Shown here one piece after another: positions 38,337 through 47,267 of a DNA stretch of 64,000 bases. The notes beneath the pieces were generated by a model. That model had not been told where the DNA came from, searched no databases, and saw only the letters and a list, made by a program, of their open reading frames with translations. This DNA is from Rhodobacterales bacterium RIFCSPHIGHO2_02_FULL_62_130. GTDB lineage: Bacteria > Pseudomonadota > Alphaproteobacteria > Rhodobacterales > Rhodobacteraceae. Both the position numbers and the translations under genes were made by a program. The stretch is from assembly GCA_001828855.1 (NCBI GenBank), contig MHZT01000003.1, forward strand, positions 186,001-250,000, given 5' to 3'. How positions within the stretch are numbered: the first letter of the stretch is position 1; the number at the start of each line of letters is the position of its first letter.

Positions 38337-38364
38337 CCCTGCCACAATCCGCGATGTGGCAGGG
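38337..38364 (+). terminator. Hairpin after the arabinose operon
   Basis: CCCTGCCACA at 38337-38346 pairs perfectly with TGTGGCAGGG at 38355-38364 across an 8-nt loop. No T-run follows, so it may terminate weakly or act from both sides between convergent genes. Confidence 0.5.
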
Positions 38365-38422
38365 GACGATCTGCAAAGGGCAGGCCTTCAGGGCGCCGCG
38401 ATAGCAGGGCCACCCTTTCTAT

Positions 38423-38447
38423 GCAGATATTTGGCCCAAGATGAAAG
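38423..38447 (+). repeat. Copy of the intergenic GATATTTGGCCCAAGATGAA repeat
   Basis: GATATTTGGCCCAAGATGAA at 38426-38445 matches the core repeat seen at 36685, 44205, 46695 and 46760. It lies 10 bp after the 3' end of the FAD oxidoreductase gene. The palindromic GGCGGGAG part is missing, so this is a shortened copy. Confidence 0.6.
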
Positions 38448-38457
38448 CCGGCGGCGG

Positions 38458-39843
38458 TCAGCGCCCTGTCAGCCAGTTGCCAAACGCCGCGATGCGCGAG
38501 GGCGGAATATCCAGCCGCGCCTCACGGCGGTCGGCGATGTTCAGCAAGCCATACATGCCGTGAACCCCCAGCCAGCGCAGCGGTTCCGGCTCCCACGGGC
38601 GGACCTTGCGGTTGACCCAAGGCAGACCGGTCAGCCCCGTATCGCGGCCCAAGGCCAGATCGGCCAGCGTGCGGCCCGCAAGGTTTGACGTGGATACCCC
38701 CACACCCACATAGCCGCCCGCCCAGCCCAGACCCGTGGCGCGGTCAAGCCCCACAGTGGCGCACCAGTCGCGTGGCACGCCCAGCACACCGCACCATGCA
38801 TGATCGATGCGGTGGGGGATGGTGGCAGGGAAATGCCGGTGCAGGATCGCCGTCAGCCTGCGGATGGTTTCGCTGTCCGGCGTGCCTGCGGCATCCACCG
38901 CCGAGCCAAAGCGATACGGCACCCCGCGCGCGCCCACGGTGATGCGGCCCTCGCGGGTGCGCTGGCAATAGCAATAGGCGTTGTTGAAATCACCAAAGAT
39001 CTCATGGCCTTGCCAGCCGATCTGCGCCCAGACGCTTTCGGGCAAAGGCTCGGTTGCGATCTGGGCCGAGTTCAGCGGCAACCAGTCGCGCTTGGTTCCC
39101 GGCAGGGTAGCGGTAAAGCCCTCGGTGCAGCGCAGGATGATCGGGGCGGTGACCGTGCCGCATTTGGTCGTAACGCGGCCCGCCGAAATCGCCGTCACTT
39201 CGGTGCTTTCCGCGATCTGCACGCCCAGCCGTTCCACCGCCATCGCCAGCCCGCGCACCAGTTTGGCCGGCTGCACCCGCGCGACATTCGACACCACCAT
39301 GCCGCCGCGCACACCGGGAATGTTCACCCGTGCGCGCGCTGCCTCCGCGCCGATCTGATACACGCGGGTCTCTTCGCCCCAGTGCTGACGATGCCGCACC
39401 TCGGCGGCCATCCGCACCTCTTGCGCGCGGTTGGTGGCGACCATCAGCTCATCCGTCCGCAGGATATCGGCCTCGATGCCCTCAAGGTCCGCCACCCGGA
39501 TCACCTCGTCCACCGTGCCATTCATCGCCTGCACCATGTCGCGCACGGCGGATTCGGAACTGTCCTTGGCATAGCGGGCATGGTTCCACGCAAAGCTGCC
39601 CGACAGCCATCCGCCGTTCCGCCCCGAGGCTCCAAAACCGGCGAATTCCTTTTCGACCACCACCACCCGCAGCGCCGGATTGGCCTGTTTCAGATAATAG
39701 GCCGTCCAAAGCCCGGTATAGCCCGCCCCCACAATGCAGACATCCGCCACCGTATCCCCCGCCAGCGGCGCGCGGCGGGCGGGCTTGCCGATATCGGCAT
39801 ACCAGAAAGAAATCTCGCCGATGGTTTTGGGGCTATGGGTCAT
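38458..39843 (-). CDS. FAD-dependent oxidoreductase, amine oxidase-like (DAO family)
   Basis: The 461-residue protein starts with a dinucleotide-binding motif, VCIVGAGYTGLWTAYYL near residue 35, and has the DAO fold found in gamma-glutamylputrescine oxidase, sarcosine oxidase and related enzymes. GFGASGRNGGWLSG near 70 is a typical FAD-contact segment. Such enzymes oxidise amines or amino acids in the cytoplasm. ATG 39843 was chosen because AAGGA lies about nine bases before it; ATG 39852 is an alternative. The substrate is unknown. Confidence 0.8.
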   Translation of the reverse strand: MTHSPKTIGEISFWYADIGKPARRAPLAGDTVADVCIVGAGYTGLWTAYYLKQANPALRVVVVEKEFAGFGASGRNGGWLSGSFAWNHARYAKDSSESAVRDMVQAMNGTVDEVIRVADLEGIEADILRTDELMVATNRAQEVRMAAEVRHRQHWGEETRVYQIGAEAARARVNIPGVRGGMVVSNVARVQPAKLVRGLAMAVERLGVQIAESTEVTAISAGRVTTKCGTVTAPIILRCTEGFTATLPGTKRDWLPLNSAQIATEPLPESVWAQIGWQGHEIFGDFNNAYCYCQRTREGRITVGARGVPYRFGSAVDAAGTPDSETIRRLTAILHRHFPATIPHRIDHAWCGVLGVPRDWCATVGLDRATGLGWAGGYVGVGVSTSNLAGRTLADLALGRDTGLTGLPWVNRKVRPWEPEPLRWLGVHGMYGLLNIADRREARLDIPPSRIAAFGNWLTGR

Positions 39844-40014
39844 GCGGGCCATCCTTGTGTTCTGGCCAGAGGCTAACCGCGCCGCCCACCTGCGTCCGCC
39901 CCAAGCGCCCGCGAAATTGCCCAAAGGCGACACCTGATCCTGACAAAATGCGGCCTGCCGCTTTACGCGGTCACAAATTCCGGCAACATCTGCGCTATCC
40001 AGACCGGAGCCACC

Positions 40015-41235
40015 ATGCGCCTGCTGATTTCCTTTGCCGCCCTGTTCCTGTCGGTAATCCTGCTGCAACTGGGGGCGGGGGGCGTCGCGCCGCTGGATGC
40101 GCTTTCGGGGGCGGCCTTGGGCTTTTCGAAATCCGAGATCGGGCTGATCGGCTCGGCACATTTCTTCGGCTTTTTCATCGGCTGCTGGTGGGCGCCGCGC
40201 CTGATGGGCGAGGTCGGCCATTCCCGCGCCTTTGCCGCCTTTGTCGCCGCAGGCACCATCGGGATTCTGGCGCATATGCTGGTGATCGATCCGATTGCAT
40301 GGGGGATCATGCGGATGGCCTCGGGTCTATGCGTAGCCGGGGCTTACACCATCATCGAGGCGTGGCTGCAATCGAAGGTCACCAACGAGACGCGGGGCCG
40401 CGCGATGGGGGTGTATCGCGTGGTCGACATCACCGGATCGCTGGCGGCCCAACTGGTGATCGGCGTGCTGACGCCGGGGTCGTATGTGTCCTATAACCTG
40501 CTGGCGCTGCTACTTTGTGCGGCGCTGTTCCCCTTGACGCTGACCAAGGCCGAGCCGCCCGAAACCCCCGAAGCGCCGCGCCTGCGTCCTGCGATGGCAT
40601 GGCAGAAATCGCCCCTCGCGGCGGCGGGGGTGATTGTCTCGGGCGTGACGGGGGCGGCCTTCCGTATGGTCGGGCCGATGTATGGGCTGGAGTTGCGTCT
40701 GACTGCCAACGAGATAGGGATATTTCTGGCAGCCTACGTGCTGGGCGGAGCTTTGGCACAGGTGCCGGTGGGCTGGGCCGCCGACAAGTTCGACCGCCGC
40801 CATGTGCTGATGGGCTTGTCGCTGCTGGCGATTGCGACCTGTCTGGCCACGGTGGCGCTGTCGGGGCAGGGGGCTTGGGTGAATTATCTCTCTATCGCGG
40901 CCTTCGGCTTTTCCACCTTGCCGATCTATTCGGTGGCCACCGCCCACGCCCATGATTACGCCACGCCGCTGGAACGGGTGGAACTTTCGGCCGCGCTGAT
41001 GTTCCTTTACGCGGTGGGGGCGATTGCCAGCCCCTATGCGGCCTCGGTGCTGATCGAGTATTTCGGGGCATCCGCGATGTTCGGCATGATCATTCTGGCG
41101 CATGTCGTGCTGATCGTCTTTGGCCTTGGCCGGATGCGGACCCGCCCCGCCCCCGAACAGCGCACCGCCTATCTGGACGAACCCCGCACCTCGTTCCTGA
41201 TCGGCAAGCTGCTGGGGCGGTTCCGCGACCGCTGA
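40015..41235 (+). CDS. MFS transporter, YcaD-like
   Basis: The 406-residue protein has twelve predicted membrane segments in two halves, with a cytoplasmic MFS loop motif in GWAADKFDRRHVLM near residue 252. The overall pattern and the ANEIGIF and HDYATPLERVELSA segments fit the YcaD/CsbX-like group of the major facilitator superfamily. No substrate is apparent. It is divergent from the FAD oxidoreductase gene with a 171-bp gap, so the two might share a promoter region. Confidence 0.75.
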   Translation: MRLLISFAALFLSVILLQLGAGGVAPLDALSGAALGFSKSEIGLIGSAHFFGFFIGCWWAPRLMGEVGHSRAFAAFVAAGTIGILAHMLVIDPIAWGIMRMASGLCVAGAYTIIEAWLQSKVTNETRGRAMGVYRVVDITGSLAAQLVIGVLTPGSYVSYNLLALLLCAALFPLTLTKAEPPETPEAPRLRPAMAWQKSPLAAAGVIVSGVTGAAFRMVGPMYGLELRLTANEIGIFLAAYVLGGALAQVPVGWAADKFDRRHVLMGLSLLAIATCLATVALSGQGAWVNYLSIAAFGFSTLPIYSVATAHAHDYATPLERVELSAALMFLYAVGAIASPYAASVLIEYFGASAMFGMIILAHVVLIVFGLGRMRTRPAPEQRTAYLDEPRTSFLIGKLLGRFRDR

Positions 41236-41325
41236 CGGATTTGATCTGTCGCGGGGGCCGCCCGGTCTGGCCCTTGGGCTTTGCATGGGTTAAACGGGGC
41301 GCGAACTGGCATAAAGGGCGCTGAC

Positions 41326-43044
41326 ATGGCACGGATTCTGATTACCTCCGCCATCCCCTACATCAACGGGATCAAGCATCTGGGCAACCTTGTGGGCAGC
41401 CAACTGCCCGCCGATCTGTTCGCGCGCTATATGCGGGGCCGCGGGCATGAGGTGATGTTCATCTGCGCCACCGACGAACACGGCACCCCCGCCGAACTTG
41501 CCGCCGCCAAGGCGGGCAAGCCCGTGGCCGAATACTGCGCCGAAATGCACGACGTGCAGGCCGAAATCGCGCGCGGCTTCCGGCTGTCGTTCGACCATTT
41601 CGGGCGCTCCTCCAGCCAGCGCAACCACACCCTGACCCAGCATTTCGCAGGCGCGCTGGACAAGGCCGGCCTGATCGCCGAAGTCTCGGAAAAACAGGTG
41701 TTCTCCATCGACGACAACCGCTTTCTGCCCGACCGCTACATCACCGGCACCTGCCCGAACTGCGGCAACACCTCGGCCCGTGGCGACCAGTGCGAGGAAT
41801 GCACCAAGCAGCTTGACCCGACCGACCTGATCAACCCGCGCTCGTCCATCTCCGGTTCCACCAATCTGGAAGTGCGCGAAACCAAGCATCTTTACCTGCG
41901 CCAGCGCAGCCTTCGTGACAAGCTGGAGGCGTGGATCGACTCCAAAAAAGACTGGCCGATCCTGACGACATCGATCGCCAAGAAATGGCTGAACGATGGC
42001 GACGGCCTGCAAGACCGTGGCATCACCCGCGACCTGCACTGGGGCATCCCCGTGAAAAAGGGCGATCAGCCTTGGCCGGGGATGGAGGGCAAGGTCTTCT
42101 ACGTCTGGTTCGATGCCCCCATCGAATATATCGCAGGCACCGCCGAATGGGCCGATGCCAATGGTCTGGGCGATGAGGCGTGGCAACGCTGGTGGCGCAC
42201 CGACAAGGGCGCTTCGGACGTGACCTATTACCAGTTCATGGGCAAGGACAACGTGCCGTTCCACACCCTGTCTTTCCCCGCCACCATTCTGGGATCAGCC
42301 GAGCCGTGGAAGCTGGTCGATTACCTGAAATCCTTCAACTACCTGAACTATGACGGCGGCCAGTTCAGCACGTCCCAAGGACGCGGCGTGTTCATGGATC
42401 AGGCGCTGTCGATCCTGCCCGCCGATTACTGGCGCTGGTGGCTTCTGTCGCATGCCCCCGAATCCGCCGATAGCGAATTCACATGGGAGAATTTTCAGGC
42501 CTCGGTGAACAAGGATCTGGCCGATGTGCTGGGCAACCTTGTGTCCCGCGTCACCAAATTCGCCACCGCGAAATTCGGCAACACCGTTCCGGCCGAGGGC
42601 GAGTTCGGTCCGCAGGAAACCGCGCTGATCGCCGATCTAGGCGCGCGCATCAAGGACTACGCCGCGCTGATGGAGGCGATGGAGGTCCGCAAGGCCGCCG
42701 CCGAGTTGCGCGCGATCTGGGTGATCGGCAACGAATACCTGCAATCAGCCGCCCCGTGGACCGTCGTGAAAACCGACCCCGAGCGCGCGCAGGCGATGGT
42801 GCGGCTGGCGCTGAACCTGATCCGCATCTACGCGATCCTGTCGCGCCCCTTCATCCCCGACGCCGCCGCGACGATGATGGCGGCGATGGGATCGGATGAC
42901 TGGACATGGCCCGAGGACATCTCGGCTGCGATGCGCGCCCTGCCCGCAGGCCAGCCCTTCGCCGTGCCGGAAAACCTGTTCCGCAAGATCACCGACGAAG
43001 AACGCGCCGACTGGCAAACCCGCTTCGCAGGCGTTCGCACCTGA
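41326..43044 (+). CDS. metG: Methionyl-tRNA synthetase
   Basis: The 572-residue class I synthetase has the HIGH-type motif as HLGN near residue 20 and a zinc knuckle CPNCG...CEEC (residues 141-158). The position of KMSKS reads QFSTSQ near residue 346, in which both usual lysines are replaced. The C-terminal anticodon-binding domain is present ([14 protein letters not shown]), and the EMAPII-like tRNA-binding extension is absent. ATG 41326 is the start because the family begins [15 protein letters not shown]. Confidence 0.93.
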   Translation: MARILITSAIPYINGIKHLGNLVGSQLPADLFARYMRGRGHEVMFICATDEHGTPAELAAAKAGKPVAEYCAEMHDVQAEIARGFRLSFDHFGRSSSQRNHTLTQHFAGALDKAGLIAEVSEKQVFSIDDNRFLPDRYITGTCPNCGNTSARGDQCEECTKQLDPTDLINPRSSISGSTNLEVRETKHLYLRQRSLRDKLEAWIDSKKDWPILTTSIAKKWLNDGDGLQDRGITRDLHWGIPVKKGDQPWPGMEGKVFYVWFDAPIEYIAGTAEWADANGLGDEAWQRWWRTDKGASDVTYYQFMGKDNVPFHTLSFPATILGSAEPWKLVDYLKSFNYLNYDGGQFSTSQGRGVFMDQALSILPADYWRWWLLSHAPESADSEFTWENFQASVNKDLADVLGNLVSRVTKFATAKFGNTVPAEGEFGPQETALIADLGARIKDYAALMEAMEVRKAAAELRAIWVIGNEYLQSAAPWTVVKTDPERAQAMVRLALNLIRIYAILSRPFIPDAAATMMAAMGSDDWTWPEDISAAMRALPAGQPFAVPENLFRKITDEERADWQTRFAGVRT

Positions 43045-43091
43045 TGCAAATCGATGCGGTTTCGGCTATGCTTCCCGAACAGGGGGACCAT

Positions 43092-44099
43092 ATGTCGGAT
43101 GAGCAGAAATATGTGGCCAAAGGCTCGGCCCATGTGAAAGTCCCGGTGGGGGTGCAGCCCCTGTCTGTGACCTTCGTTTTGCTGCCGAAATTCACCATGC
43201 TGGCGTTTTCTTCCGCGATTGAACCCCTGCGGATGGCGAACCAGTTGACGCAGCAGGTGCTGTTCCGCTGGCAAGTGCTGTCGGATGACGGCCTGCCGGT
43301 GGCCTGCTCGAACGGCGTGCCGGTTGTGGTCGATGGCAAATGGTCCGACGCCAAACCCGAAGGGCTGATCCTTGTGGTCTCGGGGGTGGAGCCGGAAGGC
43401 AAGGCCTCGGTGGCGCTGGGCGATTGGCTTCGCAGCCTGTGGCGGCGCGGGCGTATTGTGGGCGGGCTTTGCACAGGGGCCTATGCGCTGGCGCAGGCGG
43501 GTATCCTCAAGGGCCGCCGTTTTACCATGCATTGGGACAATATCGACGCCTTCGCCGAAAACCACCCCGACCTGCAGCCCGCGCGGCAGGTGTTCTGCAT
43601 CGATGACCGCGTGATGAGCTGTGCCGGCGGCGTCGCCGCCGCCGATCTGATGCTGAAACTGATCAATGACCGCTTTGGCCCTGCCTTGGGCCAAGAGGTG
43701 ATGAACATGTGCCTGCTGACCCGCCGCCGCGACGAGGCAGACCACCAGACCACCTCGCTTGCCGCCCGCCTTGGCACGCGGCATGACAAGCTGCTGCAGG
43801 CCGCCGCCTATCTCGAGGCGCATATCGAGGAAGACTTCGATCTTGACGCCTGCGCCGCCCACCTGTCGCTGTCGCGCCGCCAGATCGAACGGCTGTTCTC
43901 GCGCTATCTGAACGTGACACCCGTGCGCTACATGAACGACCTGCGCCTTGCCCGTGGCCGCGCCCTGCTGGCCGAGACGGACATGAAAGTGACCGAGGTG
44001 GCGATTGCCTGCGGTTACGCCAGCGCCTCGCATTTCTCGAAAAGCTTCCGCAAGAAATACGGCGTCTCGCCCTACCGCTTCTCGCATTTCGGCGCCTGA
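43092..44099 (+). CDS. GlxA/AraC-family transcriptional regulator
   Basis: The 335-residue protein joins a DJ-1/PfpI-like (glutamine-amidotransferase-type) domain, about residues 20-190, to a C-terminal AraC helix-turn-helix (DACAAHLSLSRRQIERLF near 265-282 and SASHFSKSFRKKYGVSPYRF near 312). Regulators of this kind control amino-acid, choline or carnitine catabolism. ATG 43092 was chosen because AGGGGGA lies at 43081-43087; an in-frame ATG at 43044 overlaps the metG stop. A hairpin follows at 44159. Confidence 0.82.
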   Translation: MSDEQKYVAKGSAHVKVPVGVQPLSVTFVLLPKFTMLAFSSAIEPLRMANQLTQQVLFRWQVLSDDGLPVACSNGVPVVVDGKWSDAKPEGLILVVSGVEPEGKASVALGDWLRSLWRRGRIVGGLCTGAYALAQAGILKGRRFTMHWDNIDAFAENHPDLQPARQVFCIDDRVMSCAGGVAAADLMLKLINDRFGPALGQEVMNMCLLTRRRDEADHQTTSLAARLGTRHDKLLQAAAYLEAHIEEDFDLDACAAHLSLSRRQIERLFSRYLNVTPVRYMNDLRLARGRALLAETDMKVTEVAIACGYASASHFSKSFRKKYGVSPYRFSHFGA

Positions 44100-44158
44100 T
44101 CCCTGCAACAACGGTGATCCAGCGGCGCGCGTTCCGCGCATTATCATAGGTCGCCTAC

Positions 44159-44180
44159 GCGGCCCAAGGGCCGCTTGTCT
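44159..44180 (+). terminator. Hairpin after the GlxA-type regulator
   Basis: GCGGCCC at 44159-44165 pairs with GGGCCGC at 44168-44174 (2-nt gap in the loop, or a shorter stem with a larger loop), followed by TTGTCT. It probably ends transcription of the regulator. Confidence 0.5.
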
Positions 44181-44190
44181 CCGTTTGGCT

Positions 44191-44219
44191 CCGCCGGGAG
44201 TATTTATGCCAAGATGAAA
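44191..44219 (+). repeat. Copy of the GGGAGTATTT-type intergenic repeat
   Basis: CCGCCGGGAG at 44191-44200 continues as TATTTATGCCAAGATGAA (44201-44218). It is a copy of the core repeat seen at 36685, 38426, 46686 and 46740. It sits in the 255-bp gap before hisD together with two hairpins. Confidence 0.65.
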
Positions 44220-44273
44220 CCCCGTTCCTCATCCTCTTCGCAAAAATATCCCGGGGGTGAGCGCGGCACGCGC

Positions 44274-44302
44274 GAGGGGGCTGGCCCCCTCCCTTCTTCT
44301 TG
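44274..44302 (+). terminator. Hairpin upstream of hisD
   Basis: GAGGGGG at 44274-44280 pairs with CCCCCTC at 44285-44291 across a 4-nt loop, followed by CCTTCTTCTT. It lies in the repeat-rich gap before hisD. No other gene was seen in 44100-44354. Confidence 0.5.
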
Positions 44303-44354
44303 CAGGCACCGGATGCAGCCGCTAAGGACTGGGCGCATAACCGGAGGCCCGATC

Positions 44355-45680
44355 ATGCCCGTTTTCCTGTCCACCCAAGATGCCGATTTCGAACCCCGTT
44401 TCGCAGCACTTCTGGGGATGAAGCGCGAAGAGGCGGAAGATGTCGATCAGGCCGTTGCCGCCATCATCGCGCAGGTGCGTGCCGAAGGTGACACTGCGCT
44501 GATTGCCCTTACCTCCCGTTTTGATCGCCTTGATCTTACACCTGCAACGCTCGCCTTCTCGGCAGCCGAGATCGAGGCGGAATGTGCCAAGGTCTCGCCC
44601 GAAGATCGCGCGGCACTGGAACTGGCGGCGGCGCGCATCCGCACCTATCACGCGCGCCAGATGCCGGAAGACGCGATGTGGGAAGACGCCGCCGGTGCGC
44701 GTCTGGGCTGGCGCTGGACGCCTGTTTCGGCGGCGGGGTTGTATGTGCCGGGGGGAACGGCGTCTTACCCGTCCTCGGTGCTGATGAACGCGATTCCGGC
44801 CAAGGTGGCAGGGGTGCAGCGGCTGGTGATCGCTTGCCCGACCCCCGGCGGCGTGGTCAATCCGCTGGTGCTGCTGGCGGCGCGGATTGCGGGTGTGGAT
44901 GTGATCTACCGTGTCGGCGGCGCGCAGGCGGTGGCGGCTTTGGCCTATGGCACCGAAACCATCGCACCCGTTGATAAAATCACCGGTCCCGGCAACGCCT
45001 ATGTCGCCGCCGCCAAGCGCCGCGTCTTTGGCCGCGTGGGCATCGACATGATCGCAGGCCCTTCCGAGATTCTGGTGATCGCCGACCGCGACAATGATCC
45101 CGACTGGATCGCGCTGGATCTGCTGTCACAGGCCGAACATGATGCCTCGGCCCAGTCCATCCTGATTACCGACGATGCCGCCTTTGGCGCGGCAGTGACG
45201 GCTGCGGTGGAAAAGCGGCTGGAAACGCTTGAACGCCGCGAAATTGCAGGCGCAAGCTGGCGCGACAATGGCGCGGTGATCGTGGTGCGCGATCTGGCCG
45301 AGGCGGCGGGGCTGTCGAACCGCGTCGCCCCCGAGCATCTGGAACTTTGTGTCGCCGACCCCGACGCGCTCTCGCACCAAATCACCCATGCCGGCGCAAT
45401 CTTCCTTGGGGCATGGACTCCGGAAGCCATCGGCGATTACGTTGGTGGGCCGAACCATGTGCTGCCCACCGCACGCTCGGCGCGGTTTTCTTCGGGATTG
45501 AGTGTCATGGACTTCCTCAAACGCACCACTTTGGCCAAGATGACGCCCGCCGCCCTTGCCGCCATCGGCCCTGCGGCGGAACGGCTGGCGATCTCGGAAA
45601 GCCTTCAGGCGCACGGGCTTTCCGTGCGTGCGCGGCTTGACCGTCTGAACAGCGAAAGTTTGACCGGAGGGGCCGAATGA
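44355..45680 (+). CDS. hisD: Histidinol dehydrogenase
   Basis: The 441-residue protein is full length for HisD, which carries out the last two steps of histidine synthesis (L-histidinol to L-histidine, NAD-dependent). Conserved segments include GLYVPGG near residue 128, DKITGPGNAYVAAAKR near 205 and the zinc-binding region EHDASAQ near 258. ATG 44355 is preceded by GGAGG. Its stop overlaps the UPF0262 start by four bases. Confidence 0.95.
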   Translation: MPVFLSTQDADFEPRFAALLGMKREEAEDVDQAVAAIIAQVRAEGDTALIALTSRFDRLDLTPATLAFSAAEIEAECAKVSPEDRAALELAAARIRTYHARQMPEDAMWEDAAGARLGWRWTPVSAAGLYVPGGTASYPSSVLMNAIPAKVAGVQRLVIACPTPGGVVNPLVLLAARIAGVDVIYRVGGAQAVAALAYGTETIAPVDKITGPGNAYVAAAKRRVFGRVGIDMIAGPSEILVIADRDNDPDWIALDLLSQAEHDASAQSILITDDAAFGAAVTAAVEKRLETLERREIAGASWRDNGAVIVVRDLAEAAGLSNRVAPEHLELCVADPDALSHQITHAGAIFLGAWTPEAIGDYVGGPNHVLPTARSARFSSGLSVMDFLKRTTLAKMTPAALAAIGPAAERLAISESLQAHGLSVRARLDRLNSESLTGGAE

Positions 45681-46156
45681 GCAACCGCATCTGCGCCATC
45701 GACATTGACGAGCGCGGCCTTGCCCGCCCGACGCCCGAGATCGAACAGGAACGCAAAGTCGCCATCTTCGATCTGCTGGAAGAAAACTCCTTCGGCCTGC
45801 CCACGCGCGAAGACCGCCCGACGCCACAAGGCCCGTATCGCCTTGGCCTTGCCATCCGCGAGGGCCGTCTGGTCTTCGACATCGCCACCGAAGACACGCA
45901 GAAGGTGGGCGAGTTCCACCTGTCGCTTGGCCCGTTCCGGCAGGTGGTCAAAGACTACTTCCAGATCTGCGAAAGCTATTTCGAGGCCGTCAAACGCCTG
46001 CCGCCCTCCCAGATCGAGGCCATCGACATGGCGCGGCGCGGCATCCACAACGAAGGCGCCCGCGTGCTGCAGGAACGGCTTGAAGGCAAGGCCGCTGTCG
46101 ATATCGACACCGCGCGCCGCCTGTTCACCCTGATTTGCGTCCTGCATTGGGGTTAA
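45677..46156 (+). CDS. UPF0262 family protein
   Basis: The 159-residue protein matches UPF0262 in length and in segments such as DIATEDTQKVGEFHLSLGPF and RRGIHNEGARVLQERL. The function is unknown. It is translationally coupled to hisD by overlap and lies two bases before the phosphatase gene. This order is conserved in many alphaproteobacteria, as I recall. Confidence 0.87.
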   Translation: MSNRICAIDIDERGLARPTPEIEQERKVAIFDLLEENSFGLPTREDRPTPQGPYRLGLAIREGRLVFDIATEDTQKVGEFHLSLGPFRQVVKDYFQICESYFEAVKRLPPSQIEAIDMARRGIHNEGARVLQERLEGKAAVDIDTARRLFTLICVLHWG

Positions 46157-46158
46157 CC

Positions 46159-46629
46159 GTGGCCGTTTTTCCGCAGTCTGTGCTGTTTTGCTGCGATCAT
46201 AACGCCATCCGGTCGCCCATGGCCGAAGGCCTGATGAAAAAGCTCTACGGCCAGCGGGCCTATGTCCAGTCGGCGGGCGTGAAGAATGATATGGAGGTGG
46301 ACGGCTTTTCCATCGCCGTCTGTCAGGAAATCGGCATCGAGATCGCCCGCCACCGCGCGCGCTCCTTTGACGAGATGCAGGAATGGGGCGACGATCTGGG
46401 CCAGTTCGACCTGATCATCGCCCTGTCCCCCGCCAGCCAGCGCATGGCACTGGAACTGACGCGGCTTTACCACCTCGAGGTCGAATACTGGCCGATCCTT
46501 GATCCCTCGGGTCTTGGTGAAACGCGCGAGGCCAAACTCGCTGCCTATCGTCAGGCGCGCAACCAGATCCGCGACCGCATGATCGCCCGCTTCGGCCCGC
46601 CCAGCGAAAGCGAAGACGCGAAAAGCTGA
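46159..46629 (+). CDS. Low-molecular-weight protein-tyrosine-phosphatase-like protein
   Basis: The 156-residue protein has the P-loop C-X5-R-S in CDHNAIRSPMAEG near residue 12 and an aspartate in DPSG near residue 114 that matches the general-acid loop. It could act on protein phosphotyrosine or on small molecules; arsenate reduction is also known for this fold, but the extra cysteine pair is absent. GTG 46159 was chosen because it begins two bases after the UPF0262 stop. Confidence 0.78.
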   Translation: MAVFPQSVLFCCDHNAIRSPMAEGLMKKLYGQRAYVQSAGVKNDMEVDGFSIAVCQEIGIEIARHRARSFDEMQEWGDDLGQFDLIIALSPASQRMALELTRLYHLEVEYWPILDPSGLGETREAKLAAYRQARNQIRDRMIARFGPPSESEDAKS

Positions 46630-46654
46630 GCAACTCTGTGATGCCTCTGCCAAA

Positions 46655-46813
46655 GGTGCGTGGAGACCACGCACCCTACCCTTCGGATTTCATCTTGGCC
46701 CAAATACTCCCGCCGGAGGCACCTGCCGCATATGCAGGATGCCTCCGGCGGGAGTATTTGGCCAAGGTGAAGCCGTGCAGGAAACGGGGTAGGGTGCGTG
46801 CTTGTCACGCACC
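46655..46813. repeat. Nested palindromic repeat cluster between convergent genes
   Basis: The outer part is GGTGCGTGG/CCACGCACC (46655-46675) on the left and GGTGCGTG/CACGCACC (46793-46813) on the right, each next to CCTACC or GGTAGG. The inner part is one arm at 46686-46721, with TTTCATCTTGG and CCGCCGGAGGCA, and a near-perfect reverse complement at 46740-46771. The whole can fold into one large cruciform or RNA hairpin between two gene ends. The right outer repeat overlaps the hxlR stop at 46805-46807. Confidence 0.75.
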
Positions 46814-47164
46814 TTGCGCGGCAAGGATCTCGGGCAGCTTGGCTTCGATCCAGCCGGTAAGATCGGCGACGCGCTGTGCGGCCTCAGCCCCCAGTGGCGT
46901 CAGGGAGTAGTCGACATGGGGCGGGACGACCTGATGCGCCACCCGCAGGACCAGCCCGTCGCCTTCCAGCACTTGCAGGGTCTGGGCCAGCATCCGTTCC
47001 GACACCCCGCCCACCCGCCGCCGCAACGCCGAGAAACGCTGCGTGCCATCCTGCAGCGCCAGCAGAACCAGCACGCCCCATTGGCTGGTCAGATGTTTCA
47101 ACACCTGCCGCGACGGACATTCGGCGGCCAGCACATTGGGCGGAAATTGCATCCCTGCGTTCAT
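46805..47164 (-). CDS. HxlR-family redox-sensing regulator, QorR-like
   Basis: The 119-residue protein is a winged-helix HxlR regulator with WGVLVLLAL near residue 29 and SERMLAQTLQVLEGDGLV near 55-72. A single cysteine at position 16 (AECPSRQ) corresponds to the N-terminal thiol that senses oxidants or quinones in QorR and YodB. It is divergent from a quinone-reductase-like gene, the same pairing as qorR-qor2, so repression relieved by oxidation is likely. Its last codons lie in the repeat ending at 46813. Confidence 0.82.
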   Translation of the reverse strand: MNAGMQFPPNVLAAECPSRQVLKHLTSQWGVLVLLALQDGTQRFSALRRRVGGVSERMLAQTLQVLEGDGLVLRVAHQVVPPHVDYSLTPLGAEAAQRVADLTGWIEAKLPEILAAQGA

Positions 47165-47191
47165 CGTCAGGCCTTTGTGCGAAAATGCGGT

Positions 47192-47209
47192 ATACTTACT
47201 AAAATGTAT
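47192..47209. promoter_or_regulatory. Possible HxlR operator
   Basis: ATACTTACTAAAATGTAT has ATAC/GTAT outer arms and a partly symmetric centre, and lies between the divergent hxlR-type and qorB-type genes, 28 bp from the regulator start. The AT-rich, TAC/GTA-flanked form fits known HxlR sites. Confidence 0.4.
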
Positions 47210-47267
47210 GTTCTTCCTTTTCATAAGTAAAGGCGTATCTCTGCGCCATCAGCAACAGGAGATCCCC

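Noticed and set aside
41236-41325. Possible SAM-type riboswitch before metG
   Set aside because: The 90-bp gap has no recognisable riboswitch core or terminator/antiterminator pair.
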